DNA of 64,000 bases, taken from Liriodendron chinense (lineage: Eukaryota; Streptophyta; Magnoliopsida; Magnoliales; Magnoliaceae). Of the stretch, positions 34,103 through 45,550 are shown piece after piece. Position numbers and translations under genes: made by a program. The notes under the pieces are model-generated. The model was not told where the DNA came from, did no database searches, and saw only the letters and a list, made by a program, of their open reading frames with translations. Each line of letters opens with the position of its first letter. Position 1 is the first letter of the stretch. The stretch covers positions 2,474,501-2,538,500 of the forward strand of contig PVNU02000868.1 in the NCBI GenBank assembly GCA_003013855.2, read 5' to 3'.

Positions 34103-34628
34103 GGCGGATTGCCTGCGGAAACTTTTCACTGACATCTCGTGCGCTCGGAATCCAGGTGGGGTCCACCGTGATGTTTGTGATAAATCTACGCTGTCCAACC
34201 GTTTTGTGAGTTCATTTTAGGCGTTGAGAACAAACATGAACGGGATCCAAGAATCAATTGGGCCGCACTAAAGAAAAAGGTGGGTAGGGAAATTCCTACC
34301 GTTGAAACCTCTATGGGCTCCACAGTAATGTTTATATTCCATCCATACCGTTCATAATGTCACTTATACTGAGATGAACTGAAAACACAAATATTATCCT
34401 GATTCGAAACTTCTGTGGCCCCACGAATATTTCAACTGTGTAAGTTCAATCGTCACGTTTTCGGCCTACTTGAGTCTTGGATCCCGTTCACTTTTTGTCG
34501 CAACGCCTAAAGTCATCTCACAAAACGGTTGGATGGCGTAGAATTCTCACAAACATCACGGTGGGCCCCACCTGGATTCCGACCGCAGGAGATCCCTGGA
34601 AAGGCTTTAGCAGGCAATCCGCGTCCAT
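34103..34628. repeat. Nested family-M element with Mutator-like target duplication
   Basis: Inverted ends GCGGATTGCCTGC ... gcaggcaatccgc extend inward through ggaatccaggtggggtccacc and its mirror. The flanks ctcggttatgg and ctcgtatgg look like one 9-bp target duplication in which the left copy gained two bases, suggesting that family M is mobilised by Mutator-like transposase. Confidence 0.7.
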
Positions 34629-34789
34629 CTCGTATGGCCTCCCTGAGTTTTGGATCCACCTGATTTTTGGTCTCATGTCCTTAAATGATACAGAAAAACT
34701 GATGGACGGCGTGGATTTCTCACAAACATCACGGTGGGCCTCACCTAGCTTCCCAGCGTATGTACTTCCTGCCAAGGAAATCCGCGTAC

Positions 34790-35497
34790 CTAATCCACCA
34801 TACCCTTCTAATATATGGTCAATCCGGACCATCCAAATTGTGGATCTGTCTTGGTAGATGATCCTAACCGTTCGATCGGTGGCTGTCAAACAAATGATTA
34901 AAAGAACAAATAGCTAGATGCTGAATTCATAAGGTTGACCCAGGATGGTTAAGACCATCTACTCAGTTTGATTTTTAGGATATGCTACATCCAAAGTAGG
35001 CCCCATGATTTGGATGGTCTAGATTGACTTACGTGTTTTCCAAGAATGTAGCATGAGTCACCATAATTAAAGAACCATTGAGAAACGCATAAAGTAGTTA
35101 GCAACCCTGTTCGACTCTTTGGCTCGAAACAAAGGAATTACGAGGAAGGTTGGCAGGTGAACGGTTGTACCAAACGGGAGTCGTCGCGGACATCTCAATC
35201 TCCCGTTATCTGTAAATGGACGGTCAGATCTTAAGTACGGCTACGTTTGTCCCTCGAACTTGGTTATTGTAACGGTCTCGAACAGGTCCAGATAAGTTGC
35301 AGGCCTTTTACAACCGTCCACATGGCTGTTGCAACGGCAGTTGCCTGATTATTACCCCAGCCATTGGGGAATATGATCAGATATTCCCAATACATGGTAA
35401 TTACCATAAGTTAGATCTGTTTTGGGGCCCTTCCCTGATGTGAACGTTGAATCCAAAACGTGCATCTGGTGAGCCTCCTCATTTTCACCGTACATAT
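34790..35497. other. Intergenic, no gene recognised
   Basis: No reading frame or repeat end recognised with confidence. Confidence 0.45.
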
Positions 35498-36118
35498 TGT
35501 TGGGAGGCTTCAAACATCATGCACGGGTGCTCAGACTGTTTGGGCGACCGATCTGGCCACATAGCCCAGATACATAGTGAAGGCTGGACAGTTTTCTGTG
35601 TTGCCACAAACCGATCGGGCGACCGTTCTGCAAGGGGCTTTGACCGATCGGTGGTGAGGCAGCATCGAGTGTGGATTTTCCTGGACTGTTTTGTACACTG
35701 GCTGACCAGTCGGCCGATCGGTTGTGCGCGCACGTAGTTTTTTACGCAATACGCAGTATTGCGTAAGATGTTTCTATTTCCGGTCCTTTGCTTATTTAAG
35801 GAGTTGTAATCCGGACTTAGATGGTATCTAAGATTTCCTAATCATGTTAAGAAGATGAAAGAGAGTTGTGTAAGAGAGAACTTGGGGTTTTATCTGCTTA
35901 TTCCTTGCTTGTGGGCTGTCAATTTCTGTAATTTTCTGTTTATTCACAGTGGATCGCTTTGTGTCGTGGTTTTTTAACCATTGAGGGCTTTTTTCCACGT
36001 AAATTCGGATTCTCTTGTGGTGAATGCTTATATGTGGTCTGATTTCATATTGTTTCTTGTTTGATATTGTATTACTTTGCGCGTTCGTCTTCCGCTTCCG
36101 CTACCGATTTTCCCAACA
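35498..36118 (+). repeat. Element B 5' LTR
   Basis: 621 bp. Palindrome units at about 35546, 35610, 35641 and 35700 show G-to-A/C-to-T changes at CG sites compared with the 3' LTR. Confidence 0.92.
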
Positions 36119-36173
36119 AGTGGTATCAGAGCTATTGTTGGTGTGGAGTAGAATTCGAATATGAGATGAGAAG

Positions 36174-37419
36174 ATGGGATCAAGTATAAGGTTCGAAGTA
36201 GAGAAGTTCTCCAGGAAAAATAACTTTGAGCTATGGAAGGTGAAGGTTGAATCCTTCTTAGTTCAGCAAGGGCTTGATGAAGCTCTTGGAAAGCGACCCG
36301 AAGCTATGAAAAATGATGAGTGGACGAGGCTCGACAAGAAGGCTAGAACCTCAATCCTGTTAAATCTTATGGATGATATTTTCTATCATGTCATGAAGGA
36401 GAAGACTGCGGCTAAAACGATGGCGAAGCTAGAGAAAGTTTATGCCAAGAAGTCTCTAAAGAATCACATGTATGTGTTGATGTAGTTGTTCACCTTGAGG
36501 ATGACTGAGGGAACGGAAGTGGAGGACCACTTGAGCACATTCAATAAGCTGGTTTACAAGTTGGTGGACATCGATGAATCGATAAAGGATGAATATTAAG
36601 TATGCATCCTGTTGAATTCTCTTCCAGATTCATATGAGTCGTTTAGGGACTCTATGTGCACAGGGATGTAAACTATAAACATCGAGATCGTTATCTCAGC
36701 CCTCCAGTCGAAGGCGATGAGAAAGAAAAGTGGTGACGTGGCTTCCCGTTATTCCTCAGAGGCACTGATTATGAGGGAAAGAAGTTCTGAGCATGGAGGA
36801 TATTTGAAATCGGGATCTAAAGCCAAGGGCAAAGGGAAGACTAATGTGAAGTGTTGGAATTGTGGTTAGGAGGGCCACATGAAAGGGGATTGTCAGAATC
36901 CCAGGTCGAAGCAAGAGAGGTATGAAAATTCTTCTAAAGAGGGAGCCAATACCATAGAGGACAATGGCTATCTTTGTGAAGTTCTGATTGTATCTGGCAA
37001 GGGAATCTCACGGTAGTGAGTGGATCCTAGATTCAGGGGCTTCCTGTCACGTTTGTCATGACCGGAGTTTATTCACGACATACATGGAATATGGTGGTGA
37101 ATCGGTGTTTGTGGGCGATGGCTACGCTCATAAGGTTGTGGGTATTAGTACGGTGCGCAACAGGATGTTCGATAGGATTGAACGAGTCCTGGAAGATATG
37201 AAGCATGTCCGCAAGATGAAGATGAATGTGATTTCTCTTGATGCACTCGAGGAGAATGGGTGTGTGTTTATTGGCTGCGATCATTGTTGTGAAGTATTGA
37301 AAGGGGCACTCGTGTGTATGATGGCACGGAGGTGTGACCATCTTTACATGTTGATCGGGAGCACAATTCATGGTGGAGCTGCGGGATCTGTAGCGAGATT
37401 CATGGTTGCTCGTATGTGA
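36174..37419 (+). pseudogene. Element B gag-protease remnant
   Basis: Starts MGSSIRFEVEKFSRKNNFEL at 36174, close to element A. In-frame stops occur near 36483, 36597 and 36667. The knuckle reads CWNCG, a stop, then EGHMKGDC (about 36853-36890). After a frame change the protease has WILDSGASCHVCHD (about 37022), with the catalytic Asp-Ser-Gly intact. The frame ends after MLIGSTIHGGAAGSVARFMV at 37419, the same domain boundary as element A. Functionless as a protein. Confidence 0.88.
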
Positions 37420-37573
37420 CAAGTGCCCAAGGGTCACATGAGAAGAGCGGTAAAGGGCGTGAATGTGCAAGGTTAGAGTCGATGGTGGCATGAGAAGCGG
37501 TGGAGTTATGATTGAAGATGAGATGACGTTGTGAGGATAGTGTTGATTCGACGTTTGAAGCCTCGGTGGAGAT

Positions 37574-38203
37574 TGTTGGAGAGCCTTCAAACATCGTGCA
37601 CGGTTTAGGTACTCATACCGGTCGGGCGACCGGTTTGGCTGCATAGACCAAATGCACAGTGAAGGCTGGACAGTTCTTTGTGTTGCCCTAGACCGGTCGG
37701 CCGACCAGTCTACAGAGGGCTCCAACCGGTTGCTGGTGAGGCATCGTCGAGCATGGATCTCCCTGGATTATTTTGTGCGCTGGCCGACCAGTCGGCCGAC
37801 CGGTCATGCGCGGATCGCAGTTTCTTGCGCAATACACAGTATTGCGTAAGATGTTTCTATTTCCGGTCTTTTGCTTATTTAAGGAGTTGTAATCCAAACT
37901 TAGATGATATCCTAAGGTGTCTAAGGTTTCCTAATCGTGTTAGGAAGAGGGGAGAGAGTTGTGTGAGAGAGAACTTGGGGTTTTCTCTGTTTATTCCTTG
38001 CTTGTGGGCAGTCAATCTTTATAATCTTCTGTTTATTCATGGTGGATCGCTTTGTGCCGTGGTTTTTTACCCGTTGGGGGTTTTTTCACGTAAATTCGGA
38101 TTTTCTTGTGGTAAATGCTTGTGTGTGGTTTGATTTCATATTGTTTCTTGTTTGATCTCACATTACTCTGCGCGTTCGGCTTCCACTACCGGTTTTCCCA
38201 ACA
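37574..38203 (+). repeat. Element B 3' LTR
   Basis: 630 bp. It retains better CCGACCGGTCGG units (about 37618-37640, 37690-37712 and 37782-37806) than the 5' LTR. Confidence 0.92.
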
Positions 38204-39784
38204 CATCTCAACAATCATCCTAATAAAGCAATACTAAGGATATCTTATACAAAAAAGCTACCTAATAAATATGGAATTTACATTCTAATACTTTTTTAAA
38301 AGGATTTTTCAAAAAAAAACTACCTCATGCCAGTGAATGGGTTGCAAACCCCCACCCCCCCAATGTTTATATAATATCCATTCTAACTACCAAGTGTGTC
38401 ATCTCATATTGAACTAAGGACTCAAAAATCACCACCGTCCATGGTTCAGGTGGACCACATGATTAGAAAAGGTGTGCGGGGCAACATTCATCCTCCAAAC
38501 TGCTTCCCTTGAAATGGCATACAAAATTTTTAGTGTGGCATCTAATGATTAAAGTAAATTTTATATAATCATCACAGTGGGCCCTATAAAATCAAGGGTG
38601 GACGTCTCTCTTCCAACTTTTTTTGGTGTGGCCCACCCAATCACAGGTCTAGCTTGATTTTTTTTTTTTACTTTGGCTTAAAATGAGATTAAGTATCTAA
38701 TGGTTGGAGTGAATTTTGCATATATAATATACAGTGGGCTTCTCCAAAAGTCAAGTTCCAATAGTCCTTTACAATTGTAGAGAGATTACTTGAGAAGAGG
38801 GAATGGCAAGGATGCCATTCTTGAATTTGGCAGAGCCCACCGTTATGTTCATGTAATATCCATTCAGACAATTAGATATTCAGTTCCATAATTTAACCTA
38901 GAGAGAAAAAAAAAAAAAAGAGGATGGCTCACCCTTGATTCTGGTGGGCCACACCAAAGGAAACAGTTGGGAGAGACGTCGACCCTTAATTTGCATATGG
39001 CCTACTGTGATAATTATATGAAATCCACTCCATCTATTAAATTCCATACAAATATTTAGTCTTGCATCCTAAAAGTCATGCCCATCTGCAATTCATGTGG
39101 GCCACACTAATGGAAACAGTTTGGAAGGTAAGCATTGCCATGTACACTGTTCATGATCATATGTTCCACCTGAATCACGTGTGAATCTGATTTTTGGGCC
39201 ATTGACCTAACATTGTGTGACACACCTGGTGGACATGATGGATTTTACATAAACATCACAGTAGAGCCCACCCACCCATTCGCTTGGACCGCAGCTGTGG
39301 AATGATAGTTATATCATTAATGATGTAGCTTTTCAAAACCATTTTAAAAGTTACTTGGAATGTAAATTTCATATTAATTATGTAGTTTTTTTTTTTGTTT
39401 TGTTTTTTTTTAAAGTAAAACTCCAAAAAGTTGGGCAATGTACATTCATGCCTGAAGGCTATACTCACGTGGGTTGGCCCACCTGATTATTTTAATGGAC
39501 TGGGTTTTGTTAAGTGTCTATTCATCCAGGCGCGGAGAACCTGATTGTTTGGTTTGATAGTGGACCCACGTTCCATCATGAAGTCTCTGTGGGGGAGACT
39601 TCGTAGGTTGAAATATAACCATTGGATTTTATTTTTTTAATTTTTTTTTTCATTTTTAACGGTCCAATAAATGTCTATCAATTCAACTGTCTTTGTTGGT
39701 CATAAGCGGGCCACACATCATAGGAATTTTCACCGTGGTGTAAACCATGCATTGGAAGAATCTAGGATTTTTAAAGATATTTTT
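38204..39784. repeat. Degenerate fragments of another GTGGGCC-rich inverted-repeat family
   Basis: Blocks such as cagtgggccctataaaatca, ggtgtggcccaccc, gtttatataatatccattc and cataaacatcacagtagagcccac recur every 130-250 bp (about 38365, 38570, 38720, 38840, 39000, 39250). No gene is present. Confidence 0.5.
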
Positions 39785-39929
39785 GAGGCATCAACGAAAA
39801 ATATTTGAGATTTTTTCGACCGTAAACCTCACTTTTGACCATTATTCCCAGCTAAACCTTCCAATATTTTCTTTCCCAAACTAAACTTTTATTATTTTTT
39901 CAGACGAAATTGCCCTTATTCCTGTTGAA

Positions 39930-41470
39930 ATTCAATGCGATCTCGTTGAAATTCAACAAGACACATCATTTCATCTCATCTTCGCTCCTATTCATTTTTC
40001 GGCTGCAATCTTTATTTTATTTGAGAATTTTTTAATTTACACGGTGATTATGGCTCCTCCGTCCAAGAAGCTTCGGAAATGTATAGGAATGTTTTTCTTT
40101 TTCTTTTTTATAGGAAAAGAAAAGACAAAAAGAATCGTTTATTTTTATGGCTTCTTTTTTTTTTTATATTTCGAGGAATGTATAGTTGTTTTTTTTTTTC
40201 CCTCTTTTGATTTTCAGTTTTTTTGTTTGGATGTTTTGAGAATGTTTTCTTTTGAATGTGATTATAATTTTATTTTGTTATGAAATGATGTCTAGGAATG
40301 TTTTTCTTTTTTTATTCGAATGATGAGATTGTTTTCCTTTTTGGGGGTTGAATATTGGAATAGAGATTGGAATATGAAGGTTTTGTTTGATTTTGGATAC
40401 AAGGTGTTTGTTAAAATGTCAATGAAACATTGAAATGTTGAAATTCCAATATTAAGGTTTGATTTTGAATATAAGGTGTTTGTTGAAATGTCAATATAAC
40501 CTCGAAATGTTGAAATCTCAATATTAAGGTTTCATTTTGAATACAAGGTATTTGTTGAACGTCAATGTGGAATGTCCAACTGTGCTCGCCCAACATCCAA
40601 CAAGCACAGTGTAAAATTAACAAGTACTCATTGGAAATTAAACGAGCACAACGACAATTGAACGAGGTCTCGTTGAAATTGAACGACAATAGATAAAATT
40701 GAACGCGATCTCATTAAAATTTAACGAGCACAGATAAAATTGAATGCGATCTCGTTCAAATTGAACAAGATCGAACAAGATCATCTCGTTGAAATTCAAC
40801 GAGCATAACAACAATTCAACACGATCTCGTTGAAATTCAATGAGCACGGCGACAATTCAATGCGATCTCGTTGAAATTCAATGAGCACGGTGACAATTCA
40901 ACGCGATCTTGTTAAAATTCAATGAGCACAGATAAAATTAAACGCGACCTCGTTAAATATTAACTAAAGGCTATAGATTTTAACTGTAGCCACAGAAATC
41001 TCGTTGAAATTTAAATGATTCACATTTCACTGTGCTCGTTGAATACAAGGATTAATATATGGCTACGGTTAAAATTTGTAGCCTTTAGTTAAAATTCAAC
41101 GAGTTCGCGTTTAATTGTCACTGTGCTCGTTGAATATCAATGAGATCGCGTTGAATTGTCCTTGTGCTCGTTGAATATTAAGTATAGGCTACGAATTTTA
41201 ACCGTAGCGATAGAGATCTCATTGAAATTTAAAAGACGTTCACATTTCACACCGTGCTCGTTAAATTGTCACGATTATACTGTTCTCGTTGAATATCAAC
41301 GAGATCTCATTGAATTGTTGCTGTGCTCGTTGAATTCAACGAGATGTTGAATACAATAAGATGGGTTTTTTCAAGCGTATAGAGAAGATTCAACGAGATG
41401 TTGAATTCAATAAGACAGGTTTTTCAAGCGTATAGAGAAGATTCAACGAAGAAAGAAGAGTTTTTTCAAG
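39930..41470. repeat. Palindromic GTTGAAATTCAACGAG satellite
   Basis: Dozens of copies of words such as ctcgttgaaattcaacgag, cacagcgacaattcaacgcg and gtgctcgttgaa. Many units are themselves palindromic. The block taaaggctatagattttaac (about 40963) recurs inverted (about 41056-41085) and again near 41180. Sense and antisense translations give spurious repeat peptides. Confidence 0.85.
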
Positions 41471-41665
41471 AAGAATATGGATTTTTTCAAGAAGAAAAAT
41501 GAAGAAGAAGATGGGTTTTTCAAAAGGGAAAACGAAGAAGATGGATCTTTTCAATAAGAAAAACAAAGAGGATGGGTTTTTTCAGCAAAGAAAAGGAAGA
41601 TATTTTTTCAGCAAAGAAAATGAAGATGGGTTTTTTCAACAAGATAAACGAAAAGGAAGAGGGGA
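41340..41665. repeat. GAAGATGGGTTTTTTCAA tandem repeat
   Basis: About eight degenerate copies of a unit containing gatgggttttttcaa followed by aagaaaaa/aacgaaga, grading out of the satellite on its right side. Confidence 0.75.
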
Positions 41666-42028
41666 TTTGGAGGGCATTTTCGTGGGTTAAGGGCATTTTC
41701 ATCCTAAAAAAGCTCATAAATTTAGAAATGGAAACTAAACTTTTGGAGGTTTAGCTGGGAATTTCGATCAAAAATGAGGTTTACAGTCGGAAAAATCTCA
41801 AAATATTTTCGAGGTGTCATAGGATGCTCAACCTCAACGACTGAATAGCATTCTCCGATTTCAGTTTGTACAAGTGGGGCAACGTTCAGGCAATCCAAAC
41901 CGTTCATTTGATAGAACCCACATGGATGGAATAACCTTCCCATGGAATATATGGCCTTGTTTTGGTTAAACGAGAACCGTTGATGTTTTTCCTCTCTTAA
42001 ACTATAAAACCGAACTTTGATAAGCCAC

Positions 42029-42392
42029 ACGCGTGTACAATTTCACTTATTGGCACGCCACTATGCATGCCAGCGTGGCAGACGTGCAATATCCAAGCCA
42101 TCCATCAGAATGGTACCACTGTCTAGATTCTCCAAAAATCAGGTTGGTCCACTAATCATGTGGGTCACAATAACTGAATAAAGTTACAGTTGGGAAAAAT
42201 GATCCAAAGTTTTCTAATCCATTCATTCCTTGCTAATATCATGGCACGCCTGCTAAGTGGACCACCTTTTACTTTGGACAGTAAGATCTACACTGTAAGG
42301 CCCACCTGATGGATGGCTAAGATATTTTGATTGTCTTCCACGCTGGCATATGTGCTACCGTGTATATTAGTGGACTTGCACACACGTGTAGG
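42029..42392. repeat. Inverted-repeat MITE
   Basis: The left end cacacgcgtgtacaatttcac ... atgcatgccagcgtgg (split) is mirrored by ccacgctggcatatgtgc ... gtggacttgcacacacgtgt. About 364 bp. No transposase. Confidence 0.6.
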
Positions 42393-42454
42393 CTTAGTAA
42401 AGCTTTATAATCGCAGGCATTGTCTCATTACCTGCTCCATTCTTTCTAAGTTCT

Positions 42455-42885
42455 GTGGGTTCCCACCATGAGGTAAGTATTATATCCAAACTGTTCGTCC
42501 ATTTGGTGAGATCATTGTAAGGGTTGAGCCTAAAAATAAATAGATCCAAAGATCAAGTGGACCACAATGCAAAAAATAGTAGGATATTGAACGGCTATCA
42601 TTGAAACCTTCTTGAGGGTCACCACAAAAGTTTTGGATCAATCTGATATTTGTTTTTTCTCTTCATCCTGGTTTGTGTGGCCTTATGAATAGATTGGATG
42701 GAGAAAAAAATATTATGGTGGGCCCTTCAAATGTTTTAACGATAGGAATCATTATCCCGATGCTATTTGTGACGCGGTCCACTTGAGCGTTGGATATGAC
42801 TCATTTTTGGGCTCATGCTCTAAAATGATCTCACAAAATGAATGCATGATCTGTATATAATAAATACATCGTTGTGGGGCATGTA
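42455..42885. repeat. Family-M element
   Basis: Left arm gtgggttcccaccatgaggt and right arm aaatacatcgttgtggggc enclose the usual blocks (gatcaagtggaccacaatgc, gtttgtgtggccttatgaat, gtccacttgagcgttggat). Confidence 0.75.
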
Positions 42886-42938
42886 TCTTTGATCTTCTTT
42901 CAATTGTTTGTATATTTCAGGGATCGAGGACCTGGCAC

Positions 42939-43227
42939 TAGGGCTGTCAACGAATCAGATACGGGCCGGATTAGTCACTGATTCATATCCGATCCGATTA
43001 AGGATATATCTGACCTGAATTCGACCCAAATCTGATTCGGATCACAAGTATATGATCCGAACCCGACCCGTTTAAATATTTTGAAACCCGTTTCTGATCC
43101 GAATATGATCTGACCCGATATTCAAATATGATACAGCCCGTGGGGTTTTGGAAAATGGCAACGAAAAACGAGAGGGAACAGGAGAGAGGGCACTGACCGG
43201 CGATCGGCCATCTAGATTCTAGAGAAG

Positions 43228-43264
<37 letters not shown>

Positions 43265-43700
43265 CTCCGTTCACCTATGAGAGGACCGACGGACATCGGG
43301 GGTCAGGCTAGACCAGCTAGTCTCTTGGCAGCAATGTGGTGCGAGATGGTGAGGCAGCGAGACGAGAGCAAGAGAGACGAGGAGAGCGGAGACACGTGGA
43401 GAGCAAAGAGACGAGGAGGTGTGGTTGCGTGGTGGTGCGTGGAGAGCAAAGAGCAAATGAAGATGGGATGGGTTTCTTTTTCTTAGTAGTAGGTTTTTTT
43501 TTTTTCCTTTTCTTTTATACTTTTTAATCGGGTCGTTAATGGGTCAGATCAAGGTTGATCTGAATTCGACCCGAATATTAAATGGATCATCTTTGGCTAT
43601 ACGAATCCGACCCAATGATCCGATTATTGATCCGAATCCGATTAATTCGGAGCGGATCTGGATCCTATACGGATCATGATCCATGTCGTTGACAGCCCTA
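42939..43700. mobile_element. Non-autonomous hAT-like element with perfect 14-bp inverted ends
   Basis: Ends TAGGGCTGTCAACG and CGTTGACAGCCCTA are perfectly mirrored. The flanks CCTGGCAC and CTTGACAC (8 bp) match at six positions. The interior has many gatccgaacccgaccc-type words, symmetric towards both ends, and a GA microsatellite. No transposase. Confidence 0.85.
43230..43263. repeat. (GA)n microsatellite
   Basis: About 34 bp of GA repeats inside the hAT-like element. Confidence 0.95.
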
Positions 43701-44031
43701 CTTGACACGATCGTCTTTAAACGCCACGGTACATATACTAGTGAGGTCGCTAATGTGCGGTACACCAGCTAATCGGCTTCTCATTTCTTCAACGGGTTGA
43801 TAGGTACAGAAGCTATTTGTTGTTTATAGAGACATCCGGTGCTCTCGCAGCACTATAAGTAGTGATCTTACTTGCATTAGGCCCCTTGGAAAGCGCAATC
43901 AATCAATCTAAGCTGTCCACTACCTACAACAGAGGTTCCATAAGCTACCATGTGAAAGTTACATTGATTGGACGTTTCTAATTGTGTAATCAACAGCTTA
44001 TAAAATGGACGGCTAAGATTATTTTGGGAAA

Positions 44032-44415
44032 GATTACGTGAAAAAGCGCTAAATCGTCCGTGCGGTCGAAAAAACCGTCGTAGATCAGCCAGTCTAGAAA
44101 AAAATTCGACAATCCATAACCGTCGGTTAATAGTCGACATCTTTTGACGGTCCGTGACAGTCGAAATATTTCGACTAGTCTACACCTGTCGAACTCGTAT
44201 TTGCATAATAGGCGGTTGTGAACCGTCGAAAATAATTCGACGGTCGGTAACCGTCGTCTGTGGTTCGAAGATCATAGGATATTTCGACGGCCGATAGCCG
44301 TCTCAAATAATTAGACGCTTCTAACCCACCATTCTTCGTAAAAATTATGGGAAATTTCGACGGTCCCGGACAGTCGAGAAGTAAATACGACGGTTTGGAA
44401 CTGTCGAATTTATGT
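44032..44415. repeat. CACTA-1 left subterminal repeats
   Basis: Repeated cgacggt..aaccgtcg units in both orientations (for example tcgacggtcggtaaccgtcg, tcgacggccgatagccgtc). These are the probable transposase (TnpA) binding sites by analogy with En/Spm. Confidence 0.8.
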
Positions 44416-45015
44416 CTGGACGGAAAAAAAAATAACCTGTATTTTGGTGGGGGTTGTGCCCCAATACATCCTATAAACCCCATAATTCATAAATAATTTA
44501 GAAAACTACAACATTTTCTAACACAATATACAAGTAAATCCTCCACAATACATAACGCAATACAACCACAATCCTCCACAATCACATTACATAACCAACA
44601 CAATACAACCATAATCCTCCACAACTACAAACCTCCGCAACCACAATCCTCCACACCCACAATCCTCGTCAAGTACAAGCAATCCACAACCACATTATCC
44701 ACAAGTACCAAAGAGTACAATCAACTTACAATATACCATCAACCAATTGAATTTATGTCTGCATGAAAAAAAATAACCTGTATTTAATGAAGGTTGTGCC
44801 CCAATACATCCTATAAACCTGTAATTCATAAATAATTTAGAAAACTACAACATTTACTAACACAATATACAAGTACAATCCTTCACAATACATAACCAAC
44901 ACAATACAACCACAATCCTCCAGAATTACATTACATAACCAACACAATACAACCACAAGCCTCCATAATTACATTACATAACCAACACAATACAACCACA
45001 ATCCTCCACAACTAT
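44406..45015. repeat. Tandem duplication of ~343 bp inside CACTA-1
   Basis: gaatttatgtctg begins copy 1 at 44406 and copy 2 at 44749. Both continue with ataacctgtattt, ttgtgccccaatacatccta, and acaatcctccacaa/acataaccaacacaatac repeats. The end of copy 1 (agtacaatcaacttacaata, 44713) recurs at 47487. Confidence 0.8.
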
Positions 45016-45385
45016 CACTACAAGAAAAAGGCTTGTAGCCTCATTTCAAAACAGTGGCTAAAAATTTGAAAAACTGAGGCTAAAACCTTTAGCCTCAGTT
45101 TTGCTTGAATTAGACTCCATTACTATATATAACCAGGGCTTCAAGTGTCGTGGTTAAAGGCTTTAGCCTCAGGTTTCAACTGAGACTTATAGCCTCGGTT
45201 CTTCAAGAGAGGCCAAAAGAAACTTTTTAGCTTCTATTGCATCAAACCAAGGCTAAATCAACTTTTTAGCCTCCATTGTTTCCAACTGAGATAAATTTTA
45301 GTCTCGGTTGCCTCCAACTGAGACTAAATCTATTTTTAGCTTCGATTCTCAACAACCGAGGTTAAAGCCTTTAGCCACAAGTTTA
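45016..45385. repeat. Terminus of a second, nested CACTA-type element
   Basis: Begins CACTACAAGAAAAA, the common plant CACTA tip, followed by about ten variants of tagcctcagtt/gaggctaaa in both orientations, a separate subterminal repeat family. No matching right end was found, so it is a solo or truncated end. Confidence 0.65.
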
Positions 45386-45550
45386 TTGGCAGCGTCCCAC
45401 CAATTTCTTATGAGCTCCAATGTCGAAACACCATGAAATAGGAAGGTAATTACCATTTGGATATTCAAACTTCACTGAACTATCCATTCAATAGTACATC
45501 TAACTTTAGAACTAAGTGGAAACATTGAGTCATAGGAAAACGATTTTCAC

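Larger units (their letters stand above)
32949..34789. repeat. Family-M element containing two nested insertions
   Basis: The left end (gggatttcctgccaaagc ... ggaagctaggtggggtccac) is mirrored at the right (ggtgggcctcacctagcttcc ... ttcctgccaaggaaatccgcg). The interior is interrupted by a hAT-like element (33254-34036) and by a second family-M element (34103-34628). Confidence 0.75.
35498..38203 (+). mobile_element. Element B: second gag-only copia derivative
   Basis: 2.7 kb. LTRs TGTTGG...TCCCAACA are at 35498-36118 and 37574-38203. Target duplication CATAT/CATCT (35493-35497 and 38204-38208) matches at four of five bases. The primer site TGGTATCAGAGC is at 36121. The interior matches element A throughout (gag, knuckle, protease, then the GSTIHGGA block) and ends at the same point, without integrase or RT. 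The LTRs carry the same type of CCGACCGGTCGG palindromes, many in the 5' copy decayed to CCGATCGG. Older and more decayed than A. Confidence 0.92.
39785..41819. mobile_element. Mutator-like long-inverted-repeat element filled with satellite
   Basis: About 80 bp of the left end (ggcatcaacgaaaaatatttgagatt ... gctaaacc in shortened form) is mirrored at 41735-41819. Shared blocks include gagattttt, cgac.gtaaacctca, tttttga, and ttcccagctaaacct. Such long terminal inverted repeats without transposase are typical of non-autonomous Mutator-like elements. No clear 9-bp duplication was found, so ends are approximate. Confidence 0.65.

Noticed and set aside
40411..41350. Repeat peptide (SLNFNE / ISTRPRS type) as a novel repetitive protein
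   Set aside because: Translation of the palindromic satellite on both strands; similar frames occur in both directions and none is long.
43271..43527. Short frames around the GA microsatellite
   Set aside because: They lie inside a non-autonomous hAT-like element and follow the GA/CT bias.
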